Shown here: piece after piece, positions 44,694 through 57,234 of the stretch
Position numbering within the stretch: position 1 is the first letter of the stretch
Layout of the letters: each line of letters starts with the position of its first letter
NCBI GenBank assembly: GCA_029204225.1
Contig: CM055093.1
Location: 19,396,041 to 19,460,040, forward strand
DNA: 64,000 bases
DNA from: Diphasiastrum complanatum
Taxonomy: Eukaryota; Streptophyta; Lycopodiopsida; Lycopodiales; Lycopodiaceae
Reading direction: 5' to 3'
Translations under genes and position numbers: made by a program
The notes under the pieces: model-generated
The model's database searches: none
The model's input: the letters and a program-made list of their open reading frames with translations, nothing else
What the model was told of the DNA's origin: nothing

Positions 44694-45680
44694 TTCCAAA
44701 TACTCGAAGTTTTCCAAAGACTCGAATTTGTTCAAAGACTCGAATTTTTTCAAAGACTCAAATTTTTCAAAAGACTCGAATTTTTCCAAAGGATCGTATT
44801 TTTCCGAAGGATCATACTTTTCCGACCCAACGTTGAGCTTGGCAAAGGATTTTCCGACCTTGGTCGGATCGGATCGAGACAGATTTATTTCGACCCTTTG
44901 TATATTTTTCGACCTAGAGTAAAATCCAACTATTTGTATTGTCAACTCAGAATATTTCCAAAAAATCGAATTTTTCCAAAAGGTCGAACTTTTTTTACCC
45001 AACGTTGAGCTTGGCAAAGCAGGATTTTTGATCCTGGATCGGATCGAATCGAGGTGGATTTATTCCGAACCTTTGTATATTGTCCAACCCAGAGTAAAAT
45101 ATGACTCTTTGTATATTTTCTGACCCTTTGTAAAGTAAGACTCACATTTTTTCAAAAACTTGAATTTTTCAAAGACTCGAATTTTTCAAAGACTCGAATT
45201 TTTCCAAAGACTCGAATAAACTCGAATTTTTCCAAAGACTCAAATTTTTCAAAGACTCGAATTTTTTAACTACTCAAATTTTTACAAAGATTCAAATTTT
45301 TTCGAAGACTCGAATTTTTCCAAATAATTGAATTTTTCAAAGACTCAAATTTTTTCCAAAACTCGAATTTTTTCCCAAGACTCGAATTTTTTGAAGGATC
45401 AAAATTTTCCAAAGGCTCTAATTTTTCCAAAGAATCGAATTTTGCCAAAGACTTACAGAACGATTTTCGACCCTGAATCGGATCGGATCGAGACGGATTT
45501 ATTCTGACCCTTTGCATATTTTCTGACCCAGATCAAAATACGACCCTTTTGTAAAATAAGACTCGCATTTTTCCAAAGACTCGAATTTTTCCACAAGATC
45601 AAATTTTTCAAAGACTCGAATTTTTCCGAAAATTAAAAAATTTTCAAAGACTCGAATTTTTTCAAAGATCGAAAAATCTC
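44694..45680. repeat. 18-bp satellite with higher-order units
   Basis: Subrepeat GACTCGAATTTTTCCAAA (with variants) in blocks at 44698-44815, 44945-44985, 45147-45460 and 45560-45675. Between the blocks are diverged copies of a ~125-bp spacer (44816-44940, 44988-45142, 45460-45560) sharing GGATCGGATCGAGAC, GGATTTATTCCGA-like and ACCCTTTGTATATTTT strings, and the first two also CCCAACGTTGAGCTTGGCAAA. The minus strand translates to a hexapeptide (KFESLE) repeat because the period is 18, but stops and frame changes argue against a real protein. Confidence 0.9.
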
Positions 45681-45700
45681 TTTTTGACAAGGATGACATT

Positions 45701-46245
45701 GGGTCGGAAAAAATCCAACACTAGATTTTTCGACCTTCTGAAAAACTCGAGACTTTTTTTTGGATTTTTTACAGCTTTCAGGATGTTCATTATTGAGATT
45801 GAGCATCGAATTCCAACAAAACACACATACATACCACATGCATGAACAACATATTCACTTTGAACTATGGGCCGCCTGTTAACATAGATTTGCAAATACA
45901 GATCGCCTACCGCCCGTCAACTTTTTATTAAGATACTCCATGTGCTATTGTTGAACATGCTTAAATTTTGATGCCTACTATGGCCGAGATGTGTGAGATA
46001 TGTTAGATATTCGAGATGCGAGATGTGCGAGATTGGCCACCATCCAAATCATCGGTCATCACCCAGATCGTCGACAGCCACCTAAATCCGCACCATATTT
46101 GTACGATCATTGGCCGTCCACCCAAACCATCGCCCACCACCCAAAATTTCGGCTAATTGTCACTGACAACTTTTGACCCAAACCATTGACCTTCGACCCA
46201 AACCATCAGCCATAACCCAAATTGTCGGCTCACGCTTGCGCGCGT

Positions 46246-46246
<1 letters not shown>
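45701..46246. other. Intergenic with CCAAACCATCG-type dispersed repeats
   Basis: 46020-46240 is made of loosely repeated ATCATCGGCCACC / CCCAAACCATCG phrases related to sequence at 46290-46400 and 60700-60870. No gene is seen. Confidence 0.5.

Positions 46247-46277
<31 letters not shown>
46247..46277. repeat. (CA)n microsatellite
   Basis: About 31 bases of CA inside the dispersed repeat. Confidence 0.97.
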
Positions 46278-46279
<2 letters not shown>

Positions 46280-46296
46280 CATCGGCCGCCCACGCC

Positions 46297-46400
46297 ATCG
46301 GTTGGCCACGTACATACACACACATACATCGACCACCCGTCAACGACCATCGGCTTTCCTCCTAAACCATTGCTACTCGCCCGCCAATGACGGCCACTCT
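46297..46400 (+). repeat. Dispersed repeat R, copy 1
   Basis: CCACGTACATACACACACAT, CGACCACCCGTCAACGACCAT, TTTCCTCCTAAACCAT and TGCTACTCGCCCGCCAA match 60705-60790 in the same order and orientation. The CCCGTCAACG core is also echoed at 47290-47310. Confidence 0.8.
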
Positions 46401-46965
46401 TTACTAGTACATATATAACTATATTTGTGTGTCACATTTGTGCCTATGCATGGGGTAGGAATATGCACCCATGGTTGCATGGGTGCATCCTTCCACATGA
46501 ATATTTTTTAGTTAAAAAATGTGGAATAGAATCTTCTAAGCATGGAATATGATGCATGGCATATTATCCATCCGTTTGGTAGGGCTTCCCAAAAATTTCA
46601 TGGTGAAAGGTGTTAAACAAAAGGTTAAGTATATACTTTCATGGTGAAAGGTGTTAAACAAAAGGGACTTTCATTATCAAAGATTTCACTTGACATCCAA
46701 AGTTTCTTTGGTCTCAAGTTCGAGCCTCCCCTTGGAAACCAAGAAGCATTATCAAAGATTTCACTAAATTTGAAGGGCACTCTAAGGATTTTTTAGATTT
46801 ACATACTTTCCACTAGAAAGGTTAAAATAAAAATGCATTTCTCTGAATAGAAATTTGGCTGTGAAGGGCTGGGAAGGCTTCAAAATGAAGGCCTGCTCAC
46901 CACTCTCCTCTCTTTCTTTCCTTATATCACTCCTAGAGTAACTCTACTCCCCCCATATGGCACAC

Positions 46966-46968
<3 letters not shown>
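46401..46968. other. Intergenic, no gene recognised
   Basis: Contains a 30-bp direct repeat (CTTTCATGGTGAAAGGTGTTAAACAAAAGG-like, near 46601 and 46638) and a second short one (ATTATCAAAGATTTCACT, near 46674 and 46749). No coding signal. Confidence 0.5.
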
Positions 46969-47003
<35 letters not shown>

Positions 47004-47177
47004 TGGAGGCCACGTTGGGAGGGCGTAGAAATGGCACAAGGAGGGCGCGTCGTGGGAGGATGTAAGTCGGGCATGGGGAGGGGGGGCATGGAAGGCAAAG
47101 GGAGCGCATGCAGGGAGGACGCAAGGGCGGGCGCGTGGGGAGGGTGCAGGGAGGTGTGCAAGGGAGGGGACATCGGG

Positions 47178-47243
<66 letters not shown>
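46969..47243. repeat. Two CT microsatellites flanking a GC-rich stretch
   Basis: (CT)n at 46969-46997 and 47181-47243. Between them is a purine-rich, G-rich segment with recurring GGGAGG(G/A)CGC phrases, a loose minisatellite. The Arg-Glu and Ser-Leu open frames crossing it are artefacts. Confidence 0.95.
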
Positions 47244-47245
<2 letters not shown>

Positions 47246-48018
47246 GCTGCATGCCCCCGCGCGCACGCATGTACACACACAAACACACACCGTTGGCCGC
47301 CCGTCGACGGCGGGCACACTTCGTTATGTATGTATATGCATGTATGTATAAACATTACTTGCTTATCTATTTTTCAATAGCACACTTTTGATTTTGATCA
47401 AAATATACTAGATAATGTTGGCTTTGAGACATATTATAAATATGATCGTTATGGTCAGTTGTTGCTGATTATTGGTTAAAATTAGTTATTTTTAGTAAGG
47501 TAGCTTTGAAGGGTGCAAGCATTTATACCTTTCAAAATTGAAAGGTGCATGCGTTCTTTCGCTGACTAGACTGACTGTTCACCAGTCACCACTGTCGTCG
47601 TGCCCTGGCTTGGCAGATTCCTTAATGTCTTCCATCCTTGTGGCTGTCATAATTCTGCATCAGCAATGATCATCATACATGTGCATTTGCTTCATCTGTT
47701 TACCTTCGCTTCGATTCTGGCATCTATCTAGAATCCTGCTGATTTTCAGATCTTCTAAATCTGGCCGCTGACGGTTTTTCGTGAATCTTCCAGGCCTTTT
47801 GTCCATCTCCTGCACCAGTGACACCAGAGCTTCACGTTTTGGCTGTTGATGATAACATTATCGATAGGAAGGTAGAAAGGCTTTTGAATATCTCATCTGT
47901 TGAAGGCTTTTTTTGGTAATGGAGACACGGGCACTGTCTGCGTTGTTTTCTTGCATCGACAAGATCCTGGTACGGTTGCCTCTACCCAGCGCATTCCGCC
48001 TCAGCTCCGTGTGCATTC

Positions 48019-48062
<44 letters not shown>

Positions 48063-48612
48063 CCCCCTCTCAATTTCTCTCTCTCTCAGATCTATGAAGG
48101 GCACCATCTGACCATAACGTCAGATAACGGGCCCTCCAGGGCCCGTAATCTAATACATTAGTTTGCATGCTGCAATTGTCACAAAATTTATGAAACGGGC
48201 AAGCTCATAATTTACACACACACGCACACTTTAGAAATCTGAATCAAAACTAGTATTCAATATGAATGAATAGATAGATTAGGGATAGGGCCAGTGCTGC
48301 AGATTGAATGGCAACTCTACCCTTCAAAAAAATAGGATTCTATTAAAACTGAAGGAATGCTAGTTTATTTAGTTTGATGTTTAAAGGGTGCATGATTTAA
48401 TGCCCTTCAATTTGAAGAGCAAAGGGCCTAGGACAGGCGTTTTGCCCTTCAATCTACAGCACTGCACTGCATTGGATAGGGCTAGGGTTAGGAGTAAAGG
48501 TAGGCCTAGGGTTAGGTCAACGACTAAATGGAGCAATACAAGAAGCAAGCAAAAACAAGAAAGAGAGAAACAAAAAAGCAGGGGATATTATTTTGAGAGA
48601 GTGGGAGAGATA
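47244..48612 (+). promoter_or_regulatory. Region upstream of PPD6
   Basis: Non-coding. It holds a CT array (48025-48060), a 13-bp inverted repeat with a 2-bp spacer and one mismatch (48124-48149, core ACGGGCCCT/AGGGCCCGT), and two telo-box-like CTAGGGTTAGG elements (48482-48492 and 48506-48516) about 100-130 bases before the ATG. Pyrimidine tracts and telo-boxes are common in plant housekeeping promoters; their use here is inference. Confidence 0.45.
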
Positions 48613-51600
48613 ATGGTTGCAAGAGCAATGTCAGCATTCCACATAAGGCCTTCCTGGCCATCATCCTCTCTTCTCCGACCTGGCTGCAGATGGAGAGCAA
48701 TGACGTGCCGATATTCAACTTCCAATGCTACTGCTACATTAACTCGGAGCTCGAGCTCAAGCGACTACTGTGGCGCCCATGAAGGACAGGAAATGCAAGC
48801 GATGGCGCGGCGACATGCATTGGCATGCATTGTGGCAGCCGGAGTTGCTGGGTTCTGCAGCTCACAAGAGGTGGTGTCAGTGGCTGCCAGAGAGGTGGAG
48901 GTTGGGGCTTATCTTCCACCCGCCGCGCCAGGTTCAGAATTTGTGCAATTCAAAGCTACCTCAAAGGACACTCCGGCTCTTCGAGCAGGTAAATTAAAGC
49001 AGTGTGGGCAAGATTGGTTGGCCTTTCTACTGTCCGAAAAGTCTGAATTTTTCATGAGCACAGGCATTGATTGTGTTTGCGTTTGAAGTGGCAGCAGTCT
49101 TGTGAGAAGGCCAATTGAGTGCCCACTAGGTATACTAGCAATTTTAGACCGTAACCTCAGCCTTTGCTAGCAAAGGAAGCTGCAGACCAGAAGTTGAGTC
49201 AGCAAATGGATTAGTTGTAGACAGAGTAGACGAGAATGCCATCAAGTATCAGAATGTTTGAGTGTTTCTGATTCTTTGAATGCGGTCCTTGCTATTAAGT
49301 TGTGATTTAGAGCTTGTGAGGGAGTCTGGTGGAATAACTTGAGCTGGATAGTTTAGTGGGAAGATCTCTAGGTAACCTTTAGGCTCAGATGATGTAATTC
49401 AAAATCATATGTCTTACTCCTTAGAACTCTCTATCCAGCTGTTTATTTTGTAGCACCTTTGCCTTATGTAATATTCTCCTGATGTCCTTTCATTTTAATG
49501 ATATTATAGCATCCTTCATTCTCCTTATGTGAAGATCCTTATCGAGCTTCAGAAAACTTTGCTTGATACCCTTGGTTACTTATCGACTTAAAGTTAAAGA
49601 AAAGGACCATGGGTCCAACTCCATAAAAAACCATGTGAATGCTGAGGGATGAGAGATCAAAAAAATAACCCCTTTCGCGGTTGCTATATTTGTCCTAAAC
49701 ATATTTTGATAACGCCCCCCTATTGACAAAAACGTTGCTCTTAATGTGGCAAGATCTAGAAGAGATGAAAATACTAAAATGAAAGACAAAAATCAATGTA
49801 GATTTTGCAAAATATAAGACTACAAAAATGCATGTGTTGAAGGTATTATAGAATGTCGATTGTATATCTTACCACTAGATTGCGTACACTGAATGAATAG
49901 TTGAAATGAGCAATTGCCAAAGTATAACATGAGCACAACACAAAATGGAAGTCTTATATCCTAAAATAGTGCCAAATAGTGATAGGCAACTTTGTCAAGC
50001 TATACAGATGGACCAACGATGCCAATGGAAGGCATTGAGATGCGTGACGAGCGTCAGAGGCAAGGAATCAGATGACAATGCCATGACAAACAAACAATGT
50101 ACCATGCTAGTTTTATGGAACACGGTCAATCCACACCAATCATGGTAGTTTCAATGTACAGTTGCTACTTAGCATACAATACTCATACAACAAAGGGACT
50201 ATGTAACACAATACGAATAGGAAAAAAACATCATAATCATAGTACAGAATAATATAATACTTGAGTGGTCATGGACTAAACACTCGTGATAAGTTGATGT
50301 GTTGTTGTTTGAGAACTTGATTGTGACACATGAGGCAAAGAGCAGGGGAGATGTCTCCCACCTTCATTAGGAATGACATGGTGGTGGTATATGGCTGACC
50401 AACACCATATGGTGATTAGAGGCCCCACCTAACTACTATTATATTCAAGTGTACCATTAATTATTGACTTGCGTACAATGTAGTATGTACATGTGACCTA
50501 GATATATTCAACAGTCACGTAGATATAAATGTAGTTGCAAAAATTAGTTGTGGGGGCACATTTACGAAATGGACACTATATTCTACTCCCTGCCCCTTTA
50601 ATTGCTCTTTTGTTTTCTACAACACCTAAAAACCTTTTGGACTTGATATCAGCTACTTGGCTGTTGATGTCGCAATTTGTGAACTCAATCTCACTGGTTT
50701 GCACTTTTTCTTGTTTGAGATGCTCGATGAACATAATTGTGTGTTAGTTGAATGCAACTTTAATGTCACAATGGAGAGTTATTGGTGTTGGGATTGCATG
50801 TCTTCAAAAGACCCAACCAGACAACTTCACGGGCTGATTCATCATCAATCGATATTCTGCTTTTGTGAATTATAAAGCTATTGTCGGCTGCTTCTTGCAG
50901 CCCCATTGAATAGCACTTGAATGCAAATTGATTATATACCTTGTTGAGCTTCGATCATCTTTGGTCACTGAACTAATAACCATGTCAATATCCTTGTATT
51001 TTTATTCATTTTCATCATCACGTTCAAATTTTTGATTTTGTGTGCCCTTTATATATTTTTAGAACTACATGCTTGAGAATGTAGCAAGTGGCTAAACGAA
51101 CATAAATGTGCATCCATGCAAAATGAGACTAGAGGACTTGTTTGAGTTCCATGACTGCATGTCCCACTGCACCCTATCACTTCACTTGAGCTACCCATGG
51201 AAATGGAATGTCATGGCTATATATCTGTTTGAAGTTTTCTGCAAGATTTTCACATTTCTTTTATTCAAAGCCTCAAAGGCTAGAACTCCAGCCTCTTTGG
51301 AAGATTTCCATAATTGACTTTCTTTTCTACCACAAATTTGCAGGAAATGTGCAGCCATATGAGTTCATTCTCCCTCCTACTTGGAAGCAAGTTCGTATTG
51401 CAAATATCCTGTCTGGCAACTATTGCCAGCCAAAGTGTGCTGAACCCTGGGTGGAAGTCAAGTTTGAGGATACAAAACAAGGCAGCATTCAGGTGATTGC
51501 TTCCCCTATGGTTCGTCTCACCAACAAACCCAACTCCAAAATTGAGGAGATTGGCAACCCTGAGAAACTGATATCTGCATTGGGTCCCTTTGTCACTGGT

Positions 51601-52103
51601 AACAGCTATGATCCAGATGAGGTTACTAGAACAGCTGTGCTAGAACGGGATGGTCAAAAGGCAAGCTATTTTTCACTTTCTACATTTTTAGCTATAAGGA
51701 TCAGATTAATGCTTGTTGTGTTGTTTGAAAGTTTATATGTATTAAATTCATTCGATGGTGCAATAGCCGACCTGATATCATTCATAATCACTAGGTAAAT
51801 TCTTCTCATACAACTCTCATAAGTTTTCTAGTTGCAGGATATGCTAGCTGTAGTTTTAATGTCTTGTCTGCCAACCTCTTCATACAGGATGAATGGCTGA
51901 CAATCTGGCGTATTGTATGGTGTCTGTTGCAGTTTTACAATTATGAATTGGAGACCCCGTTTGCTAAGACAGGTACTCACAATCTTGCAGCAGCAACAGC
52001 GAAAGGTAATGTGGTATTGCTGTTGGTGGTCAGTGCCAATGATATTCAGTGGTCCAACTCTGAAAAGATTTTAAGAAATATTTTGAACTCATTCAAGGTT
52101 TAA
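48613..52103 (+). CDS. PPD6: PsbP domain-containing protein 6, chloroplast lumen, three exons
   Basis: Thylakoid-lumen PsbP-family protein. Exons: 48613-48988, 51344-51660 and 51933-52103; the joined frame gives 287 residues, against about 260 in Arabidopsis PPD6. Residues 1-60 are a Ser/Arg-rich chloroplast transit peptide. ARRHALACIVAAGVAGF (about 65-81) is a twin-arginine lumen signal with cleavage likely near VSVAA (88-92). The mature part carries REVEVGAYLP, KDTPALRAGNVQPYEF, NILSGNYCQPKCAEPWVEVK with its two cysteines, VRLTNKPNS, LGPFVTGNSYDPDEV, then YELETPF and NLAAATAKGNVVLLLVVSAN. Intron 1 is 2,355 bp (CAG|GTAAAT). Intron 2 is 272 bp with a GC donor (AAAAG|GCAAGC) and an AG acceptor, required to keep frame with exon 3. 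PPD6 is known as a lumen protein under redox control; its exact role is unsettled. It looks intact. Confidence 0.93.
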
Positions 52104-54440
52104 GCCTGGAAGTATTGACAACTGGAATCAAGGAAAGCCTGTCTGCAAAGTTTGCTTGGCAATCTTTAGTTTCTGATGACAGACAAGAAGGTGTAATGTA
52201 TTATCAGGTTTTGGTGAGCATGCTTTTTCTAATCAAAACATGCTGTAAGATGGGTACAACTCCTATTCTCATTTGCACCAATGTCGAGTCTGTGTACTGC
52301 TAGTCAAGTTTAAAGAAACCTTCTGTATATTATTCTCAAAGGGATGTACGTCAATTCATTGTAACCCATTTTACTCCTCACTGGCAGAAAATATATTGGG
52401 AATTCCTTTATGATTGATCATCAATTAAATAAACTCTTTCCCCAGGTCTGTTAGTCCAAGCATGCACGACGCAGGGGATGCTCTAGAAACTCATGTCAAT
52501 ATAGGAAGGAAATTGTTACACTTTGGTCAGTTAAAATTGAGCTTATTTAATTTGGTATAATCATGTTTTCTTTTATCCAAAAAAATGTTTCCCTCATTTG
52601 ATTTTCACTATCCTTGTCCTCTCCTACACGTAACGTGCTGCATCTGTACTGTGGCAATAACTCAACATGATGATGTGGGCATTTCCCAAACCTCCTTCCA
52701 GATTGCATGTTTCTTGGTCGCGAAACTTTCCTGAAGCCATAGCCTGATGTCATTTGGCATTTTGATGGGTTGTTCATTAGTCATTTTTCACTTTTTGGGT
52801 TATAAGTTCTACGAGTATGGACATTGCAAGTAACTCAGTAGGGTGAGTCAGGAAATTTTTTGGAATACATTGGGCAATGTGCTCTCTTTGTCATTGTTTA
52901 AACCATGTCACAAGATGTGCACAATGGCCCATAATCATCTATCAAGTTGGCCCTTTTTGGGTCTGTGCATTTTAGGAAGTCAGCCAAACCATACGTATGA
53001 CTACAAACCATTTTAGGAAGTCAGCCAAACCATATGTATTATGACTACAAGGCTCTGGATTTCCTATGAACAAAGCATGATGAAAACTTCTCGGAGATCA
53101 GAAGTAGTTGAAGGAAGTATTTTTGCAAGTCAGCTACTAGTCCTCGTGCTGTGCATTGTGAACTTTGGTCGATCCATTTGAAATGATGTATTTCTCAAGC
53201 TCTCTAGCTGCAGAGTGATGACCCAGCTGCACTGAAGAGGAAGGAGAAAGAGCAATACCTCAGCAGAGCAAAAATTATGATATCGAACCAAATTACAAGA
53301 ACAAGGTTTTCTTATTCACCATTTGACATAGTTGCATGGCAAAGTCCTTGGAGTAGTAACATACCACATCTAGTACCAAGTAGAAGTCCATCGTTAATGA
53401 CTTGAGCAACTTTATAGAACTGAACACTGGCTGCCTACTTACAAGACTGACAGAAACTGCACAAGGACTAGGCTTAATCAGCGAGAATCACTAGTGCATT
53501 AGATTGCACTTGAATTTTCTTTAGTTATCCTAAAGGCTAGATTTTTTAAAAACTCTTGATTGGGTATTTTATACTTCATAAATCGCAAAGGACAGCCTCA
53601 AATAGGAACACATGTACGCAGTGCTACGCACAAACCACTAGTGAAGTCGAGGAGTTTGTGGGTAATGTACAGATCTTGCATCCAGACAAAAAAGGCATGG
53701 GTTCAACAATTTTCAACAATTGCTTGTGTATTGTGTCCCACCATTTGATTGATTACTTGTTAAGGGTTTCATGATATGGCAATGGTTTGATTGAACAACA
53801 AAATTTTGCTTTTTGAAATAAAGAGCAAGTACACATGCACATGCGTGTTCAAGCACTTGAAAATGTCTCCCATTTATCTTTATGATAGAAATATTCATCT
53901 AAAAAACCTACATTTAAAGCAAGCATGTTTGCAACATCTGGAGGAACACAAAAGTTTGGCAAGTTACCAAAGAGATTCTTTTATGCTTCGTTCTAGAACA
54001 TTATTTCATCCCAATATGGATATCTAGAAGAATGCATCAATATTCAATCAAGTTATTCCATTGGGAGAGAACTTTCAAGGAATGATCTTGCAAGATAAAT
54101 TGACTTGTACATTGAGATGCACCTCCATAATTTTGAATTTCTCAAATTGCTAAAACGATATGTAGTTACGTCATTTGCTAATTTAGTCTGTAGTTAACTC
54201 AAAGTGGAATGAACGACTTCCTATTGCGATCTTTATCTTTGTTGTGGTTGGGTACTATAGTTTTCACAATATTTACCATGTGCACTTTTTTTTTTTGAAC
54301 AATAGGCTTTGCTAGGAGCACTTCTTACTCCACATGCGCATTGCCAAGATTCTAACCTAAGATACTCTATCCAAATTGAGCTACAACTAGAGGACTTATT
54401 GAGGTGTCTTTATTATTGCATTTTTTTCACTTTGTACTTA
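52104..54440. other. Downstream of PPD6, no gene recognised
   Basis: Starts with the PPD6 3' region. It includes a 40-bp tandem duplication (TTTTAGGAAGTCAGCCAAAC, near 52970 and 53011). Open frames at 53556-54027 are short and have no recognisable domain. Confidence 0.5.
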
Positions 54441-56270
54441 ATACTATTGCATGTTGTGAACCAATTTTCCTTATAATTTGAAACGTTTTATATACCTGTA
54501 GACAGCCTATAATGCTTTTTCGTATGCATAGTCTTAGAAACTTTTGGAACTATAAGATATACCCAATCATCAACTTTAAACTCTCTAGGAGACCTCTTAA
54601 GATTGTTATAATGCTTAGCTCTATCCTAAGCACTACGAATACTATCACGTGTCACTTGCAACATTTCTTGAATATCATGTAGGAAATCTGCAACTTTCTG
54701 GATCTTAACAGAATTTGTCTTCACATTCACCAGATATCTAGGTTGAAAATCGTACATCAGCATAAACAAACTATAACCTGTAGCAGAATGTTTTCTACTA
54801 TTGTAAGCAAACTCAATTAAAGGAATGTCATCCTCCCATTGAGACTGCTTGTGAGACACATATGTCCTCAACATATCCTCCATAGTCTGATTAGTTCTTT
54901 CCATCTGACCATCCGATTCAGGATGATCAATAGAACTAAAACTAAGTGAGGTTTTTGGCTTATGGAATACAACTGACCAAAAGTGACCTGTAAATTGAGG
55001 ATCGCTATCACTAACAATACCACCTGGCAATCCATAAAGCCTGAATAATATTTTCACAAAGATCTGGGCTACATCAGAAGCCTTTGTAGTTGACTTTATT
55101 GGTATGAACATAACTTAGTTAACTTGTCCACTACAACCCAAATAAAATCATTCTGACGTTGGGTCTTGGGAAGTCCAACTACAAAATCCATAGATGTGCT
55201 TTCCCATCGTTTCTAAGGGATATTCAAGGGATGTAACAACCCTCTAGCCTTTAAGCGTTCCGCTGACAAGGTTTACATTTAACCACATAAGACTCGACAA
55301 CTTTTTGGCCAATAGAACTCTCTTCTGACCAAGTCCAAAGTCTCGTGTATACTTGGATGACTTGCATATGGTATGTCATGACATTCATAAAGAATTCTCT
55401 TTTTTATGTCATCATTTGCTGGTACACAAACTTTCCCATTCCGAAATAGCAAACCACCTCGGATGGAGAACTATTCCATTACCTTCTTATCTTTCTTAGG
55501 AACTTGAGAGATCCTTGTGAGTTAATCACTATTCCATTCTCAGTTTTCCCAGTCTCAACCATTTTCCAAATGCGACCAAAATGAGAATCTGATTCACATT
55601 TTCCTCTCAATGAAAGATATAGATCAGTGGAAATCTGGGTGAATGAAAGTTTGTTTATTCACCAATCCGACTAAGAGCGTCTACAACTTGGTTAGAGCTA
55701 TCTTTGACATATCGGATCTCATGATCAAATTCTTGCATAAGCTCAGCCCAGCCCAGCGAGACCCCTCAGATCATTTTGATTGCAAAAGTACTTTAGAGGC
55801 TAGTGATCTGTATACACTATAAACCGACTACCATAAAGGTAATGCCTTCAGGTTTTAAGTGCATGTATCACAACAATAACTCCTTCTCTTGAGTTGTATA
55901 GCGCAGCTGAGGTTCGATAAGTTTCTTGCTTTCAAATGCTATCAGCCTATCATTTTGTAAAAGAATTGCTCCTATCGCCAAATCACTTGCGTCAGTTCGT
56001 ACAACGTGAGGTAAATCTGGATTTGTGATCTGTAGAACAAGAGGTGAAGCAACCATATGTTTTAGTTTCTCAAAACATTGATTCATTTCTTCATTCCATT
56101 CAATAGGCAGACTAGGTTGACCAATCTTCTTTTCTTATTAACTTAGCCTTCAGTTAGATTATTTAGAGGCGCTGCTACCTTTGCATAATCCTCAATTGAC
56201 TTACGAAAAAAACAATAAAACCAAGAAAAGATTAACAATGGGTCAAATTTGTATGTTATCCACAAGCCTT
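54441..56270 (-). pseudogene. Decayed Ty3/gypsy element: RNase H and integrase
   Basis: Minus strand, reading right to left: end of RT/RNase H (56086-55868, LVLQITNPDLPHVVRTDASD then IGAILLQND and YTTQEKELLL), a broken connection and HHCC zinc region (about 55860-55140), and an integrase core in one open frame (55111-54626). The core has MFIPIKSTTKASDVAQIF, IVSDSDPQFTGHFW with a catalytic Asp, and HPESDGQMERTNQTMEDMLR with the Glu. The post-integrase part is ...DRAKHYNNLKRSPREFKVDD (about 54545-54625). No chromodomain is readable. Gag and most of RT are missing. The order RT-RNase H-integrase is that of gypsy and differs from the copias in this window. Confidence 0.88.
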
Positions 56271-57060
56271 ACCCATCCTAATGCGTCATTCGATAGTACT
56301 TAAGGCTTGTTCCCATTGACCAAGGATCTGTGGGCCCATGGCTTATTTGGGATTGCCATCAGTAATTGTCATCACTAAGGCGGTTCTCCCGCATTGACAA
56401 AGTGGGGAGGAGCAACCACCCACGAGCCCCTACTTCGTCCGCCCAACTTTCCAAGCCTTCCGCCTCATGGCTTGCAGGCTCAAGAACGTAGGCTTTTCAA
56501 TACCTTTGAACAACAATGGTGGAGGCGGAGAATGTAGTGTCACGAGCGAAGAGATCATGAATAAGTCATTGCGGGTCAATGGGAGGGCCATCTAGTGGTC
56601 TTCTTGTACTAACTATATTACTATATTGAAAGTAAGTTATTCATGAGTTCTTGTGCAAAGAGCAGAATAAAACAAGTTACAAAACCACAAGAAAGTGAGG
56701 CTCCACAAGTGACAAGAAAGTGAGGCTCCACAAGTGACAAGTAAAAAGGGGGCCAAGATATAGAGATGCCATCATGCTACATAAGCTACAATTTTAGATC
56801 CTCTTAATCTCTCTCTCTATATATCTATATATATAAAGATATTTGAGAGAGAGAGTGTAAGGGTTCCCGTCAAAAAATTAACCCTATGCTGCCAAAAAAT
56901 GTCGCGCTCTGCCTACGAAGTTTGTCACACATTTACAAAGGCAAAAGCTAAAATGTCATGCTAATTTTTTTTTTTGACACACATGCACACACACACATAT
57001 TTTAACTTTTATATCCCCCAGTGCGCGTGCTCTCTCTGTCTCTCTCTCTCTATCGGGTCT
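56271..57060. other. Intergenic, no gene recognised
   Basis: Includes a 27-bp tandem duplication (GACAAGAAAGTGAGGCTCCACAAGT-like, about 56690-56740). AT-rich after 56800 with TATATATCTATATATATA. No coding content was recognised. Confidence 0.5.
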
Positions 57061-57066
57061 CTCTCC

Positions 57067-57234
57067 TATCGATCGAGATGCAACGTCCAAAATGTAGAAG
57101 CTCCATCCAGCAAAGCAAGCAGCATCAGTATCAGTTTATCAAGGAAGCATAGGACATTGTGATAGTCGGTGCAGGTATTATTGGCTTGGCCATAGCCAAT
57201 CGCTTGCTAATGGATACAAATTTTTCTGTTACTG
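57067..57234 (+). pseudogene. FAD-dependent oxidoreductase N-terminal fragment
   Basis: After a stop, the frame from about 57151 reads DIVIVGAGIIGLAIANRLL, the GxGxxG dinucleotide-binding motif of a flavin oxidoreductase. It then loses recognisable sequence at the tandem repeat starting at 57235. Too short to name a family; a D-amino-acid-oxidase-like or monooxygenase origin is possible. Confidence 0.55.

Noticed and set aside
44694-45680. CRISPR-like array of short repeats
   Set aside because: The repeats are 18 bp with no constant unique spacers, in a plant nuclear context with an AT-rich satellite pattern.
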